NCBI GenBank assembly: GCA_964441755.1
Contig: CAYTVG010000015.1
Span: forward strand, 1-64,000
Direction: 5' to 3'
DNA: 64,000 nucleotides
Origin: JAUMBM01 sp964441755
Lineage (GTDB): Bacteria; Bacteroidota; Bacteroidia; Chitinophagales; Saprospiraceae
Both the position numbers and the translations under genes were made by a program. The notes beneath the pieces are model-generated. The model ran no database searches. It saw only the letters and a program-made list of their open reading frames with translations, and had not been told where the DNA came from. Positions 51,944-61,251 of the stretch are shown one piece after another (the stretch's first letter is position 1; every line of letters begins with the position of its first letter).

Positions 51944-52110
51944 AGTATTTGTATAAATTGGGTATCTTATGTATCATGTGGCATCCCGGGCGGGGATTTG
52001 ATAACATTAAAATATGCAATATGAAATCTTGTATTAAGATGGGGATAACAAATTTATGAATAATTGTTAAAATATTTTAGCCATGTTAATGTGGCTTTGT
52101 CATTGCAGTG

Positions 52111-53973
52111 TCACAATTTTTCAAGATACACCTCCAGACTCTGATGACCATCCTTCAAGTTCATTTTTTCTTCAATTCTGTATTTCTTTTTATAAAGGCT
52201 GCCTGTCGTTATGTTGAAAATACCTGCAATCTCTTTGAGCGGAATTCCGAGCTTGATGAGCATACATAGTTGCAGATCATTTTGGGTGAGCCTGGGGTGA
52301 TTTTTTTGTAATTGATCAATGAAACCGGGGTAGATGAGGCTAAATTTCAGGCTTAGCTGCTGCCAATAGGACCCGGAGGCGAGGGCGTTGTAAGCAGTTC
52401 CTTTTTCTCTCATTTCCTGCAATTGCTTTTCTGAGAGATCGAGCCTTATATCCTGGTTTTCATTGGCCATGGTCATAATCTCCTGCTGCTGTTGGGCAAT
52501 CAGCTGCTCATAGAAAACAGACTGTGCTGATTTCATTTGTTCCAATTCCGCGAGTAACCGATATTTTTCATGTAGCTTTTCCAGTTGGGTTGCCTTCCGT
52601 CGCTGTGCCCGCCAGGCGAGTAATATGAAAAACGCCATGACAACTGTGGCGATTCCTGCCAATAAACTGCGGTTTCGAATATTGAGTTGCTGATTTTCAA
52701 TTCGGGTGATTAGCTTATTTCTGGCGAGCTTTTGGTTCTCGCTTTCATAAAACAGCTCAAGGTCGTGAATAGCCACCTGCGTCTGCAGGTTGGTTACAGA
52801 GTCTTTCCACGCATGTTGCTCGCGCAGCATGCGGTAGGCTTGCTCGTAGCGCCCCTGCTCTTCCAGGACGTCTATAATGCTGCTGCGAATATCCACCGAG
52901 AGTTCCTGCAAATCAAAAGAATCAGCTCTTTGAGCCGCCGCCTCATAAAGCGCCATAGCCTGGGGGTAGTGCCTGTTTTTGTTGTGATAATAGGCTAGTC
53001 CCAGATCGGCATACAAGACGCCAATGTCAAAATCCATCGCCTGACTTTTCCTGCGTACGTCAGCATACAATTGTAAAGCTTCCTGCTGTCGAATCTCCTG
53101 TGCTACATACACATTGGCCAGGTTATATTGGGCCATAAGTACATAATCGTCTGCCCCGGGCAGGGAGTCTATCACGTATCGGTAATAGTAGATGGCACTG
53201 TCGGGGTTTACATCCCAATAGGTTGTCCCGAGGTTATTGATGGCGCCTGCAAGATTAGACGGGTTTTTGAGCTGCCGTATGTAGTAGATGGCTTGTCGCT
53301 GAAATTCTATGGCCTTATCCTGACTGTTGATGGCCATATAGAGATTGCTAAGATCAATACTCAGGTTGCCTAAGGCTGACAAATCGTTGTACTGTTGATG
53401 GATGCTGTAGGCCTCCAATAGCCATCGCTGTGCCTCCTTGTAGTCAGCCTTTTTGAATAAGTAAGTACCGTACAGATGAAATATTTTACCATGTCTTCTG
53501 TCTTGCGGTTTTTGGGGCTGCAGGTAGTGGAAGGCAGTCGGTATCCATTTTTCTATTTTTTTTGTCTGCAGCTGCGAAAATTCATGGAAATGTATAATCA
53601 GCAGAGTTCGTACAATTTGGGCAGTATCACGCAGCTCCAGCGCTGTCTCATTCGCTTTTTGCGCATAGTAAATGCTGGAGTCAATATTGCCCAATTGATT
53701 GTGTATTTGCACTTTGAGCTGTGCGATGCGCAGGCTTGCAGATAAGTCCTGCGGGTCTTGCTTCGCCTGTTTCGCCTGAAGTATCTCCAGCTCTCGCAAT
53801 ACACTGTCCGGCCGGGGCGATGGCTGAGTCCAGTCGTGTTGCTCCCATCGGGTGATGCCGGCTTCCAGCTGACGGTCGTCTCCGGAGGATTGTTTTTCAC
53901 AGGCTGTGAAAAAACTTGTACACAGGCAGGCCAACGCTGCGAGCAGGCGATATTGTTTTGTAAGGGTTCCCAT
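52111..53973 (-). CDS. Paralogous TPR lipoprotein with C-terminal HTH
   Basis: This 620-residue protein runs from the ATG at 53973, chosen because a lipoprotein signal starts there (CTSFFTAC); an ATG at 54018 is also in frame. The layout is TPRs over about 50-380, one membrane helix near 445-465 (GIATVVMAFFILLAW), a coiled coil, and a C-terminal HTH block LTQNDLQLCMLIKLGIPLKE plus IAGIFNITTGSLYKKKYRIE. The HTH tail is much more similar to its neighbour's than the TPR part. That suggests a shared DNA target or partner with different sensed signals. The genes are 167 bp apart and tandem. Confidence 0.8.
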   Translation of the reverse strand: MGTLTKQYRLLAALACLCTSFFTACEKQSSGDDRQLEAGITRWEQHDWTQPSPRPDSVLRELEILQAKQAKQDPQDLSASLRIAQLKVQIHNQLGNIDSSIYYAQKANETALELRDTAQIVRTLLIIHFHEFSQLQTKKIEKWIPTAFHYLQPQKPQDRRHGKIFHLYGTYLFKKADYKEAQRWLLEAYSIHQQYNDLSALGNLSIDLSNLYMAINSQDKAIEFQRQAIYYIRQLKNPSNLAGAINNLGTTYWDVNPDSAIYYYRYVIDSLPGADDYVLMAQYNLANVYVAQEIRQQEALQLYADVRRKSQAMDFDIGVLYADLGLAYYHNKNRHYPQAMALYEAAAQRADSFDLQELSVDIRSSIIDVLEEQGRYEQAYRMLREQHAWKDSVTNLQTQVAIHDLELFYESENQKLARNKLITRIENQQLNIRNRSLLAGIATVVMAFFILLAWRAQRRKATQLEKLHEKYRLLAELEQMKSAQSVFYEQLIAQQQQEIMTMANENQDIRLDLSEKQLQEMREKGTAYNALASGSYWQQLSLKFSLIYPGFIDQLQKNHPRLTQNDLQLCMLIKLGIPLKEIAGIFNITTGSLYKKKYRIEEKMNLKDGHQSLEVYLEKL

Positions 53974-54018
53974 ACGTACAGGGGTAGTGTGCCCCGGGGT
54001 AAAAACTGCTCTTGGCAT

Positions 54019-54502
54019 GTCACATAGTCATTTGACTTATCACATGATAATGTGTTTTTGCGAGTGTTTTAGTTATTTACTACAGCTGTCGAATCTTGTA
54101 AGGGGGAGGAGAATGAGCTTCAAATTAGCCATAAAGTTAAGACCATTTTTTTTAAAAACAGCGATTTTTATCATACCCGGGAATCGCTGCCAACCGGGTA
54201 TGCGGGCATTGCTGTTGTAGCTAGTAAGAAGCGTGTTTGTACGTTTTTGTAAAGCAAAAAACCGGTATCTGCGGGCAGGAAAAAGCTGAGACCCCACAAT
54301 ACCCTGAGTCTGGTAAGCAATGCCTGTATTCGAGCCAAAATGGCCACGATCACGAGTAAATACCCTGGATACTGACCCACACAGAGCATATTCGTATAAG
54401 AGTGATAGCCAGCCCATTCAACAAAAAGCGCTGTGTCAGTAATTCGTTGCTAAAGGATAGTAAGGTTTATAAACTTTTTCGCCACAGACTCGTTCAAAAG
54501 GC
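54019..54502. other. Long divergent intergenic region
   Basis: 484 bp, AT-rich near the TPR gene. An inverted repeat CATACCCGG (54172-54180) / CCGGGTATG (54194-54202) with a 13-nt loop is the only structure I see. Open frames here have no recognisable product. Confidence 0.5.
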
Positions 54503-55255
54503 ATGAAAACAAAAATTTTTCTCTTCGGCTTGCTGTTCGTGTTGGCCACTGCAATCATCGGCTTTCTCGTACTTCGCCTCAGCCTGCACGAAAAAGAACC
54601 TCAGGGTGTCGAGGGCGCGGAAGCTGAGCGGCTCACGCAACAAGTATATGCCAGCCTCAACAAACCCGCCTGGGACAGTACCGACTGGGTGCGCTGGACG
54701 TTCCGGGGAGATCATCACTACCTCTGGGATAAGCGCAACAACCGCCTGCAGGCACAGTGGGGAGATGTATCGGTGGAAATGGATCTGCACAGCCAGCTGG
54801 GGCAGGTCAAAAAAGGCGGTAAGCTGCTGCAGGGCAGCCGGGCTGCGCGCCTGCTGAAAAAAGCCTATGCCAATTTTTGCAACGACAGCTTCTGGCTGGC
54901 AGCGCCCTACAAACTGACAGACCCGGGTACGCAGCGGTCAGTGGTCACACTGGCTGACGGCAGGAAAGGACTCAAAATCAGCTACAGCAGCGGCGGGGTC
55001 ACGCCCGGCGACAGCTATGTATGGATACTGGACGATACAGCTACACCCGTGGCCTTCAAAATGTGGGTAGCCATCCTGCCCATCGGCGGCCTCGAAGCAA
55101 GCTGGGAGCAGTGGATAACGCTGCCAACCGGCGCCCGCCTGGCTTCCTTCCACCTGTTGGCGGGCAAGATACAGTCAGGTGTGGACAATATCGACGGCGG
55201 CAGGGGCGAGGCGCCTGTGCTGCAGCCGGCAGCAAGCAGTAAAGTCAGTTCATAG
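54503..55255 (+). CDS. Uncharacterised exported or membrane-anchored protein
   Basis: The 250-residue protein has an N-terminal signal anchor (residues 4-26). Its beta-rich body has WVRWTFRGDHHYLWDKRNNR, a WLAAPYKLTDPG segment and SYVWILDDTATPVAFKMWV. The pattern recalls LolA-like lipoprotein-binding or DUF6503-type proteins of Bacteroidota, but I cannot assign it firmly. It stands alone; its stop codon lies inside the first downstream palindrome. Confidence 0.7.
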   Translation: MKTKIFLFGLLFVLATAIIGFLVLRLSLHEKEPQGVEGAEAERLTQQVYASLNKPAWDSTDWVRWTFRGDHHYLWDKRNNRLQAQWGDVSVEMDLHSQLGQVKKGGKLLQGSRAARLLKKAYANFCNDSFWLAAPYKLTDPGTQRSVVTLADGRKGLKISYSSGGVTPGDSYVWILDDTATPVAFKMWVAILPIGGLEASWEQWITLPTGARLASFHLLAGKIQSGVDNIDGGRGEAPVLQPAASSKVSS

Positions 55256-55337
55256 CCCTTCATTTTTGATTTTGCAAAAATCAAAAATGAAGGGCTATAC
55301 GAGGCAGTTCGGCAGCCATGGCTGCCGAACTGCCTCG
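55252..55337 (+). terminator. Paired palindromes overlapping a stop codon
   Basis: Hairpin 1 (55252-55298) has 22-bp perfect arms with the TTTTTGATTTT core and a GCA loop; it includes the stop codon of the upstream gene. Hairpin 2 (55300-55337) is a 38-nt perfect palindrome centred on CCATGG. Confidence 0.75.
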
Positions 55338-55414
55338 TTCAACTTGCCGGAAAGGCTGCCAGGCTTTTTACTGCGGGCATAAAATTTCTTCGCCCGGGTA
55401 AACGATATAGCTTC

Positions 55415-55422
55415 TATCTTTG
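55415..55422 (+). promoter_or_regulatory. -7 box for ygiQ
   Basis: TATCTTTG is an exact TAnnTTTG match 70 bp before the ATG at 55493. Confidence 0.55.
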
Positions 55423-55492
55423 TACTCTTGGGACGTTGTCTTTTTTGTGTTGACAACATAGTGATACTCATAAAGCGAGGGACGATAAAATC

Positions 55493-57457
55493 ATGGTAGA
55501 AAACGAGAGACCCATTACGGACTGGCTGCCCATCACCCGCAAAGAGGTGGAGCAGCGGGGATGGGATGAACTGGATGTGATCATCGTGTCCGGGGACGCG
55601 TATGTCGACCATCCGGCTTTTGGTACGGCCGTCATCGGCCGTATTCTGGAAAGCGAGGGGCTGCGGGTAGCTATTATTGCTCAGCCCAACTGGCAGGATG
55701 ATCTCCGGGATTTCAAAAAAATGGGACGCCCCCGGCTGTTTTTTGGCGTCACTTCCGGCTGTATGGACTCCATGGTCAACCACTATACGGCCTCCAAGCG
55801 CAAGCGATCGACGGATGCGTATACGCCCGGCGGGGCAGTAGGGCACCGGCCCGACTATGCTGTCAAAGTGTATACCGAAATCCTCAAGCAGCTGTATCCC
55901 GACGTGCCGGTACTGATCGGCGGTATTGAGGCCTCTTTGCGCAGGGTAACGCACTACGATTACTGGAGCGATAAGCTTTTTCCCAACATCCTGAGTATGA
56001 GCGGTGCCGATATGCTGGTGTACGGCATGGGCGAACTGCCGCTGCGCGAGATCGTTCGTTTGCTGAAAAAAGGGGTGCCCTTTTCTTCGCTCACGACCAT
56101 CCCCCAGACGGCTATCCTTATCCCGCGTGACCAGGCGCCGCCTGTGCACAAGGGCTGGGAAACAATGGCACTCAACTCGCATGAGAAGTGTATGCGGGAC
56201 AAAATTGCTTATGCGGCCAACTTCAAGCATGTCGAGCAGGAGTCCAATAAGGTTCGTGCCCGCCGCCTGACGCAGGCGGTAGGGGAGCAGCAGATTGTCA
56301 TCAATCCGCCTTATCCGCCCATGACAGAAGAGCAGGTCGATGCTTCCTTTGACCTGCCCTACACCCGGTTGCCGCATCCCAAGTACAAGAAGCGGGGCTA
56401 CCCGCCTGCTTTCGAGATGATCCGCTTTTCGATCAACATGCACCGCGGCTGCTTCGGGGGCTGCAGCTTCTGCACAATCTCGGCTCACCAGGGCAAATTT
56501 ATCGCCAGCCGCTCGGAGGAGTCGATCATGAAGGAAGTGGAGCAGGTGGTGAAAATGCCTGATTTCAAGGGGTATATATCTGATCTTGGCGGGCCTTCGG
56601 CCAATATGTACCGCATGAAGGGGAAAGTGCAGGAAATTTGCGACCGTTGTGTAGCGCCTTCCTGCATCCATCCGGTCATCTGCAGCAACCTGGATACCAG
56701 CCACAAGCCGCTGACAGAGATCTACCGCAAGGTGGATGCCCACCCGGAGGTCAAAAAGGCTTTCGTCAGCAGCGGTATCCGCTACGATCTGCTGGCGGAT
56801 GGTTATAATAAAAATAACGACGGCAGTCTGGAAGAGTATATGGAGCAGCTGGTCACCCGCCATGTGTGTGGCCGCCTGAAAGTAGCTCCCGAGCATACGT
56901 CCGATGATACTTTGCGCATCATGCGCAAGCCGGCGTTCAAGCATTTCCACGAGTTCAAAAATCGCTACGAACGCATCAACCAGAAGCATGGGCTCAACCA
57001 GCCGCTGATTCCGTATTTCATCTCCAGCCACCCCGGTTCACAGGCGGAGGACATGGCCAATCTGGCGGCAGAGACCAAAGACCTGGGCTTCAGGCTCGAG
57101 CAGGTGCAGGATTTTACGCCCACACCCATGACGGTAGCGACGGAAATCTACTACGCCGGGGTACACCCCTATACGCTCAAGCCGGTCTATGCGGCACGCG
57201 ATCCTAAGGAGCGCAAGGCACAGCATTTGTTTTTCTTCTGGTACAAACGCGAAAATCACCAGCAGATACGGCAGGAGCTCAAGTCCCTCGGTCGGGAGGA
57301 TCTGCTGGAAAAGTTGCTGAACGACAAGAAGAAAGCTGCTAAGCAGGCGTATATCAAAAACAGGGCGCAGGAAGGCCGCCCGCTGCAGGCAGCGGGCACT
57401 AAAAAAGATACTTTTGCCGCAGGCTCGCGGCAGCGGCCCAAAAAAAGGCCGTTGTAG
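55493..57457 (+). CDS. ygiQ: YgiQ-family radical SAM protein
   Basis: The 654-residue protein has an N-terminal domain (ITDWLPITRKEVEQRGWDEL; LPLREIVRLLKKG) and the radical SAM motif CFGGCSFC near residue 323. A second cysteine group, CDRCVAPSCIHPVIC, follows. The C-terminal part is lysine-rich. Length and motifs match the widely conserved YgiQ family (UPF0313), whose reaction is not established. It is monocistronic. Confidence 0.93.
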   Translation: MVENERPITDWLPITRKEVEQRGWDELDVIIVSGDAYVDHPAFGTAVIGRILESEGLRVAIIAQPNWQDDLRDFKKMGRPRLFFGVTSGCMDSMVNHYTASKRKRSTDAYTPGGAVGHRPDYAVKVYTEILKQLYPDVPVLIGGIEASLRRVTHYDYWSDKLFPNILSMSGADMLVYGMGELPLREIVRLLKKGVPFSSLTTIPQTAILIPRDQAPPVHKGWETMALNSHEKCMRDKIAYAANFKHVEQESNKVRARRLTQAVGEQQIVINPPYPPMTEEQVDASFDLPYTRLPHPKYKKRGYPPAFEMIRFSINMHRGCFGGCSFCTISAHQGKFIASRSEESIMKEVEQVVKMPDFKGYISDLGGPSANMYRMKGKVQEICDRCVAPSCIHPVICSNLDTSHKPLTEIYRKVDAHPEVKKAFVSSGIRYDLLADGYNKNNDGSLEEYMEQLVTRHVCGRLKVAPEHTSDDTLRIMRKPAFKHFHEFKNRYERINQKHGLNQPLIPYFISSHPGSQAEDMANLAAETKDLGFRLEQVQDFTPTPMTVATEIYYAGVHPYTLKPVYAARDPKERKAQHLFFFWYKRENHQQIRQELKSLGREDLLEKLLNDKKKAAKQAYIKNRAQEGRPLQAAGTKKDTFAAGSRQRPKKRPL

Positions 57458-57500
57458 GCGCTTTTGGCTGCGCTCAGCAGCCATGTAGGGCTTGCTTATG

Positions 57501-57540
57501 AAAAGGCTTTTGGGCGGCTGAGGCCGCCCAAAAGCCTTTT
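57501..57540. terminator. Bidirectional hairpin ygiQ/namZ
   Basis: 18-bp perfect arms AAAAGGCTTTTGGGCGGC / GCCGCCCAAAAGCCTTTT around TGAG lie between convergent genes, with T or A runs on both sides. Confidence 0.8.
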
Positions 57541-58833
57541 TTATTCTTCATACAAAAGATAGGGTGCTCTGCGCTGCCGAAAGGCAGCCAGCCCTTCCTG
57601 CCAGGAAGCGCGGATAGAATCGGCTGACCAGCCCTCCAGAATTTGCTGCCGGAGCCCGGGGCCGCCGGCCAGCCTGTCAAAAAACAGGTTTTCCAGAAAA
57701 AACAGGCTGGTATCGGGCAGGTTGTGGTAGGCGTTGATGATATAGCTGAGGTCTATGCCGGCCGCCTCCCGCAGACTGTCGAGCGGCAGGCCACTCAGGT
57801 CGAGCCCCCGGCATTCGATGCCGTTGAGGGGCGGGTTCATAGCGCCTTCCATAGGCTGGGGCGTAAACTGGTAGTCGCCCAGTGTACAGAGCGGATGGCC
57901 AATGAGCTGGAACTGCTTATCGGTGCCGCGGCCGAGGCTGAAAGTGGTGCCCTCAAACAGGCAAATGCTGGGATAGAGCGCAATGGCCAGCGGATTGGGC
58001 AGGTTGGGAGAGGGCGGAATGGGCAGCAGGTAGGGACGCTGGTGGCTGTAATGGGCACAGGGGACAATGGTGAGGTCGCAGCTAAGGCCTTCGCCCAGCC
58101 AGCCTTCTCCGTTGATCATGCGGGCAAATTCACCAACCGTCATGCCGTGCACAATGGGCACCGGGTGCATGCCTACAAACGACTTGTAGAGCGTATCGAG
58201 TATGGGGCCGTCGATGTAGTGCCCGTTGGGATTGGGCCTGTCGAGCACGATCAGCGGCTTGCCATAACGGGCAGCCGACTGCATGACGTAGTGTAGTGTA
58301 CCTATATAGGTGTAGTAGCGAACGCCAACATCCTGGATATCGAAAACCAGCAAATCAATGTCAGCAAGGTCTTCTTCGGCCGGAATGCGCTTTTTGCCGT
58401 AGAGGGATACCAGGCGTACACCGGTGCGCACATCGATGCTGTCATTGACCAGCTCGCCTGCATCTGCTTTGCCCCGAAAGCCATGCTCGGGAGAAAAAAT
58501 TTTGTCTACCTGTACCCCCAGCGAAAGCAGAGTGTCTACCAGGTGCACTCCTTCAACCATGGATGTGTGGTTGACGATGAGCCCAACCGACTTGCCGGCC
58601 AGCAAGGGCAGGTAGCGGGGGAGTTGCCCGGAGCCCATCGCAATGGGCGGGGGCAGCGGCATGGGCATCGCTTCAGCGCTAACCTGTATTTGTTTGTCTA
58701 CCGGCTTGATAGTTTGTTCTTTGGGAACCGTCTTCCTACCTCCCCGTCCGGCAGCACCAGGCTGCAATCTTCGGGAACAATTTATGGTAAAAAGAACTAT
58801 TATAATAAGAAAAATTTTTATCTTGCCTCCCAT
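57541..58833 (-). CDS. namZ: NamZ-like exo-beta-N-acetylmuramidase (DUF1343) lipoprotein
   Basis: The 430-residue protein has lipobox cysteine Cys19 (VLFTINC) and the DUF1343/GH171 signature. Visible parts are VGLIVNHTSMVEG, IFSPEHGFRGKADAGE, DLLVFDIQDVGVRYYTYIGT and the LDRPNPNG segment. Characterised members cut terminal N-acetylmuramic acid from peptidoglycan fragments for wall recycling. The start is only 21 bp from the divergent nuclease gene, so the promoters must overlap coding sequence or leave almost no leader. Confidence 0.9.
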   Translation of the reverse strand: MGGKIKIFLIIIVLFTINCSRRLQPGAAGRGGRKTVPKEQTIKPVDKQIQVSAEAMPMPLPPPIAMGSGQLPRYLPLLAGKSVGLIVNHTSMVEGVHLVDTLLSLGVQVDKIFSPEHGFRGKADAGELVNDSIDVRTGVRLVSLYGKKRIPAEEDLADIDLLVFDIQDVGVRYYTYIGTLHYVMQSAARYGKPLIVLDRPNPNGHYIDGPILDTLYKSFVGMHPVPIVHGMTVGEFARMINGEGWLGEGLSCDLTIVPCAHYSHQRPYLLPIPPSPNLPNPLAIALYPSICLFEGTTFSLGRGTDKQFQLIGHPLCTLGDYQFTPQPMEGAMNPPLNGIECRGLDLSGLPLDSLREAAGIDLSYIINAYHNLPDTSLFFLENLFFDRLAGGPGLRQQILEGWSADSIRASWQEGLAAFRQRRAPYLLYEE

Positions 58834-58854
58834 ATACCGCTAGCTTACAGTTGA

Positions 58855-60267
58855 ATGATGACAGAAACATTTGCCATTGTCGATATCGAAACCACGGGGG
58901 GCCGACCCGACCGCGATAAAGTTACAGAAATTGGTATTGTCCTGCACAATGGTCGCCAAATATTATCTACCTATTCAACGCTGATTAATCCCGAATGTTA
59001 CATTCCCTACGGGATTACCCAAATCACCGGGATCACCCAGGAGATGGTTGCTGATGCGCCCCGCTTCTACGAAGTAGCCAAAGAAATTGTCGAACTGACG
59101 GAGGGTGCTATCTTTGTTGCCCACAACGCCCGCTTCGATTACAGTTTCCTGCGGGAAGAATTTGCCCGCCTGGGCTACACATTCAGCCGCAAACAACTCT
59201 GCACGGTTCGCCTGAGCCGCAAAGTATTTCCCGGGCTGCAGAGTTACAGCCTCGAAAATTTAATCCGCCACTTCAGCATAGAGGCCAAACGCCGGCACCG
59301 CGCCCTGGACGACGCGCTGGCCACTGCCCGCCTGCTGGAAATGGCTTTTGAGGCGCAAAGCGGGTCGGTTACAGTGAAGGAGCTGGTGCAGCAGGGGCTG
59401 CAGGCTACCCGCCTGCCGCAGCACTTTCAGGCCGGGCAGCTGGAACAGCTGCCGGAGGCCTGCGGGGTTTACTATTTTTACAACGCCCAAAAAGAGGTGG
59501 TGTATGTGGGTAAAAGTATCAACATACGCAAACGGGTAGCCGAGCATTTTGCGGATATGACGGACAAAGGGCTGCAGCTGCAGCGGCAGGTGGCCGATCT
59601 TAGCTATGAGGTTACCGGCAGCGAACTGGTTGCGCTTTTGCTGGAGTCGGCTGAAATTAAGAAGCTGCTGCCGCCTATCAACAGGGCACAGCGACAGCAG
59701 TCTTTTCCTTTCGGTATTCATGCTTTTTATGACGAAGAGGGGGTGCTCAATTTTGATGTCGTACGCCTCAATGCGAAGGTAAAAAGTGATAAAACGGTGA
59801 TTTCGGAGTATCCAACCTATATGCGTGCCAAGGCCCGACTCAATCAGGTGCTCGCAGATCACGAGCTGTGTTCCCGTTACTGTCATCTCTATCCGGGACA
59901 GGCTGCCTGCTTTTTATTTCACTTGCGGCAGTGCCGCGGTGTGTGCGCAGGGCAGGAGTCTGCCGAAGACTACAACCAGCGGGCCTCGCAGGCGCTCGAA
60001 CGAATGCGCACGGTTTTTGACAGTGATTTTTTATTGCTGGACAAAGGGCGTTCGGCAGACGAACAGGCGGTCGTGCTTGTCCGTGCAGGGAGCTTTCAGG
60101 GTTATGGCTATGTTGATAAGGAGGCAGGGCATTCCGTGGAGGAGTTGCTTGGCGCTGTCAGGCCGCAGGCAGGCAATGCTGAGACCAACCGCATCATCCA
60201 GCGGTTTATGAGCCAGTATCCTGCGGCCAAAGTAATTTCACTCGATCCTGCTCGCTCCGGGTGCTAG
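58855..60267 (+). CDS. DnaQ-like 3'-5' exonuclease fused to GIY-YIG (UvrC/Cho-like) nuclease
   Basis: The 470-residue protein has an N-terminal DEDDh exonuclease (Exo I IVDIETTGG at 8-16, Exo II VAHNARFDYSFL, Exo III HRALDDALATARLL). A GIY-YIG domain follows (about 200-280: GVYYFYNAQKEVVYVGKS). The C-terminal region has Cys-rich CSRYCHLYPGQAAC and LRQCRGVC, as in UvrC and Cho. This fusion is known in several phyla and is expected to act in DNA repair. The UvrC C-terminal endonuclease half is absent. ATGs at 58855 and 58858 are both possible. Confidence 0.9.
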   Translation: MMTETFAIVDIETTGGRPDRDKVTEIGIVLHNGRQILSTYSTLINPECYIPYGITQITGITQEMVADAPRFYEVAKEIVELTEGAIFVAHNARFDYSFLREEFARLGYTFSRKQLCTVRLSRKVFPGLQSYSLENLIRHFSIEAKRRHRALDDALATARLLEMAFEAQSGSVTVKELVQQGLQATRLPQHFQAGQLEQLPEACGVYYFYNAQKEVVYVGKSINIRKRVAEHFADMTDKGLQLQRQVADLSYEVTGSELVALLLESAEIKKLLPPINRAQRQQSFPFGIHAFYDEEGVLNFDVVRLNAKVKSDKTVISEYPTYMRAKARLNQVLADHELCSRYCHLYPGQAACFLFHLRQCRGVCAGQESAEDYNQRASQALERMRTVFDSDFLLLDKGRSADEQAVVLVRAGSFQGYGYVDKEAGHSVEELLGAVRPQAGNAETNRIIQRFMSQYPAAKVISLDPARSGC

Positions 60268-60341
60268 CTGCAGCGGCTGGCTGCCTTTTTACTCCCCCCC
60301 AAACCGAAAAAAGAGACCACTGGTCGATTTTTCCGCAGCAG

Positions 60342-60366
60342 TATCTTTGTATTGTGCGTATATTTG
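60342..60366 (+). promoter_or_regulatory. Two -7 boxes upstream of the DUF697 gene
   Basis: TATCTTTG (60342-60349) and TATATTTG (60359-60366) both match TAnnTTTG, 75-91 bp before the start at 60441. Confidence 0.5.
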
Positions 60367-60440
60367 GATAGACAAGCCGCTGCAGGTTTGGCCTGAGGGC
60401 GGGTTGTCAACATCACGGTATCTTAACAACAGTCGGTAGT

Positions 60441-61151
60441 ATGAGCAATCCAATCAAAGATTTTGCTTACAAAACCATTAAAAAAACATTCATGGATACG
60501 CCTACGGACGGAGGGGATGAAAAGCAGCGGCATGCAGAAACCATCATTCGCAACCATGTCATCTGGTCGATGGGCGCCAGTTTTATCGTGCCCATACCTG
60601 TGGCTGATGTCTTTGCTGTCTCGGCGCTGCAGCTTGATATGGTGCGGCAACTTTGTCGTGTATACGGCATCAGTTTCGCAGAAACACAGGGCAAGGCAAT
60701 CGTCACCAGCCTGACCAGCAGTACCTTGGCGCGTGCGGGTGCGCGAAGTCTCATCAAGCTGATTCCCGGTGTGGGGACGGTGATAGGCGGGGTGACGACC
60801 TCTGTCTTCAATGCAGCTTCTACCTATGCACTTGGACAGGTATTCCGCAAGCATTTTGAAAATGGAGGCACTTTCCTCGATTTTGATGTAGAGCGGCTGA
60901 AGAATATCTACCGCGAGCAGTTTGAAAAAGGTAAGCAGATGGCCGAGAGTTGGCGTGGCAAGCTGCCCGACGATGTGCCACCGCCACCTGCAGCGGAAGA
61001 AGTCAGGTCAACAGCAACGCCGGCTGCAACGGTGGGGCATGATCAGTATGTCATGGCGCAGTTGCGGGAACTGGCTGAGCTGCGCTCGGCCGGGGTGATT
61101 ACCGATGAGGAGTTCAATCAGATGAAAAAACGGTTGATTGATTCGTTTTAA
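60441..61151 (+). CDS. DUF697-like membrane protein with SHOCT tail
   Basis: The 236-residue protein has a DUF697-type hydrophobic region (about 40-145: SMGASFIVPIPVADVFAVSA; IPGVGTVIGGVTTSVFNAA). A proline-rich linker follows, then a C-terminal SHOCT motif (about 205-235: LRELAELRSAGVITDEEFNQ). SHOCT tails mediate oligomerisation in many membrane proteins. The function is unknown. It stands alone between promoter boxes and a terminator. Confidence 0.82.
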   Translation: MSNPIKDFAYKTIKKTFMDTPTDGGDEKQRHAETIIRNHVIWSMGASFIVPIPVADVFAVSALQLDMVRQLCRVYGISFAETQGKAIVTSLTSSTLARAGARSLIKLIPGVGTVIGGVTTSVFNAASTYALGQVFRKHFENGGTFLDFDVERLKNIYREQFEKGKQMAESWRGKLPDDVPPPPAAEEVRSTATPAATVGHDQYVMAQLRELAELRSAGVITDEEFNQMKKRLIDSF

Positions 61152-61158
61152 TCGTTTT

Positions 61159-61229
61159 GTTTTTGCCGGCGGCGGCCGGCAAAAAAAGGGGGGGCTTCGG
61201 GTTTTGTAAAAAAACCGGAGCCCCCCTTT
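61159..61229. terminator. Bidirectional paired hairpins
   Basis: Hairpin 1 is at 61159-61186 (TTTTTGCCGGC / GCCGGCAAAAA). Hairpin 2 is at about 61186-61229 (AAAGGGGGGGCTTCGGGTTTT and an imperfect partner around GTA). They lie between convergent genes. Confidence 0.7.
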
Positions 61230-61251
61230 ATGTACGGTATATCAGGCTGTA

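Noticed and set aside
55295..57031. 578-codon open frame antisense to ygiQ
   Set aside because: The sense strand encodes a complete YgiQ with intact cysteine motifs.
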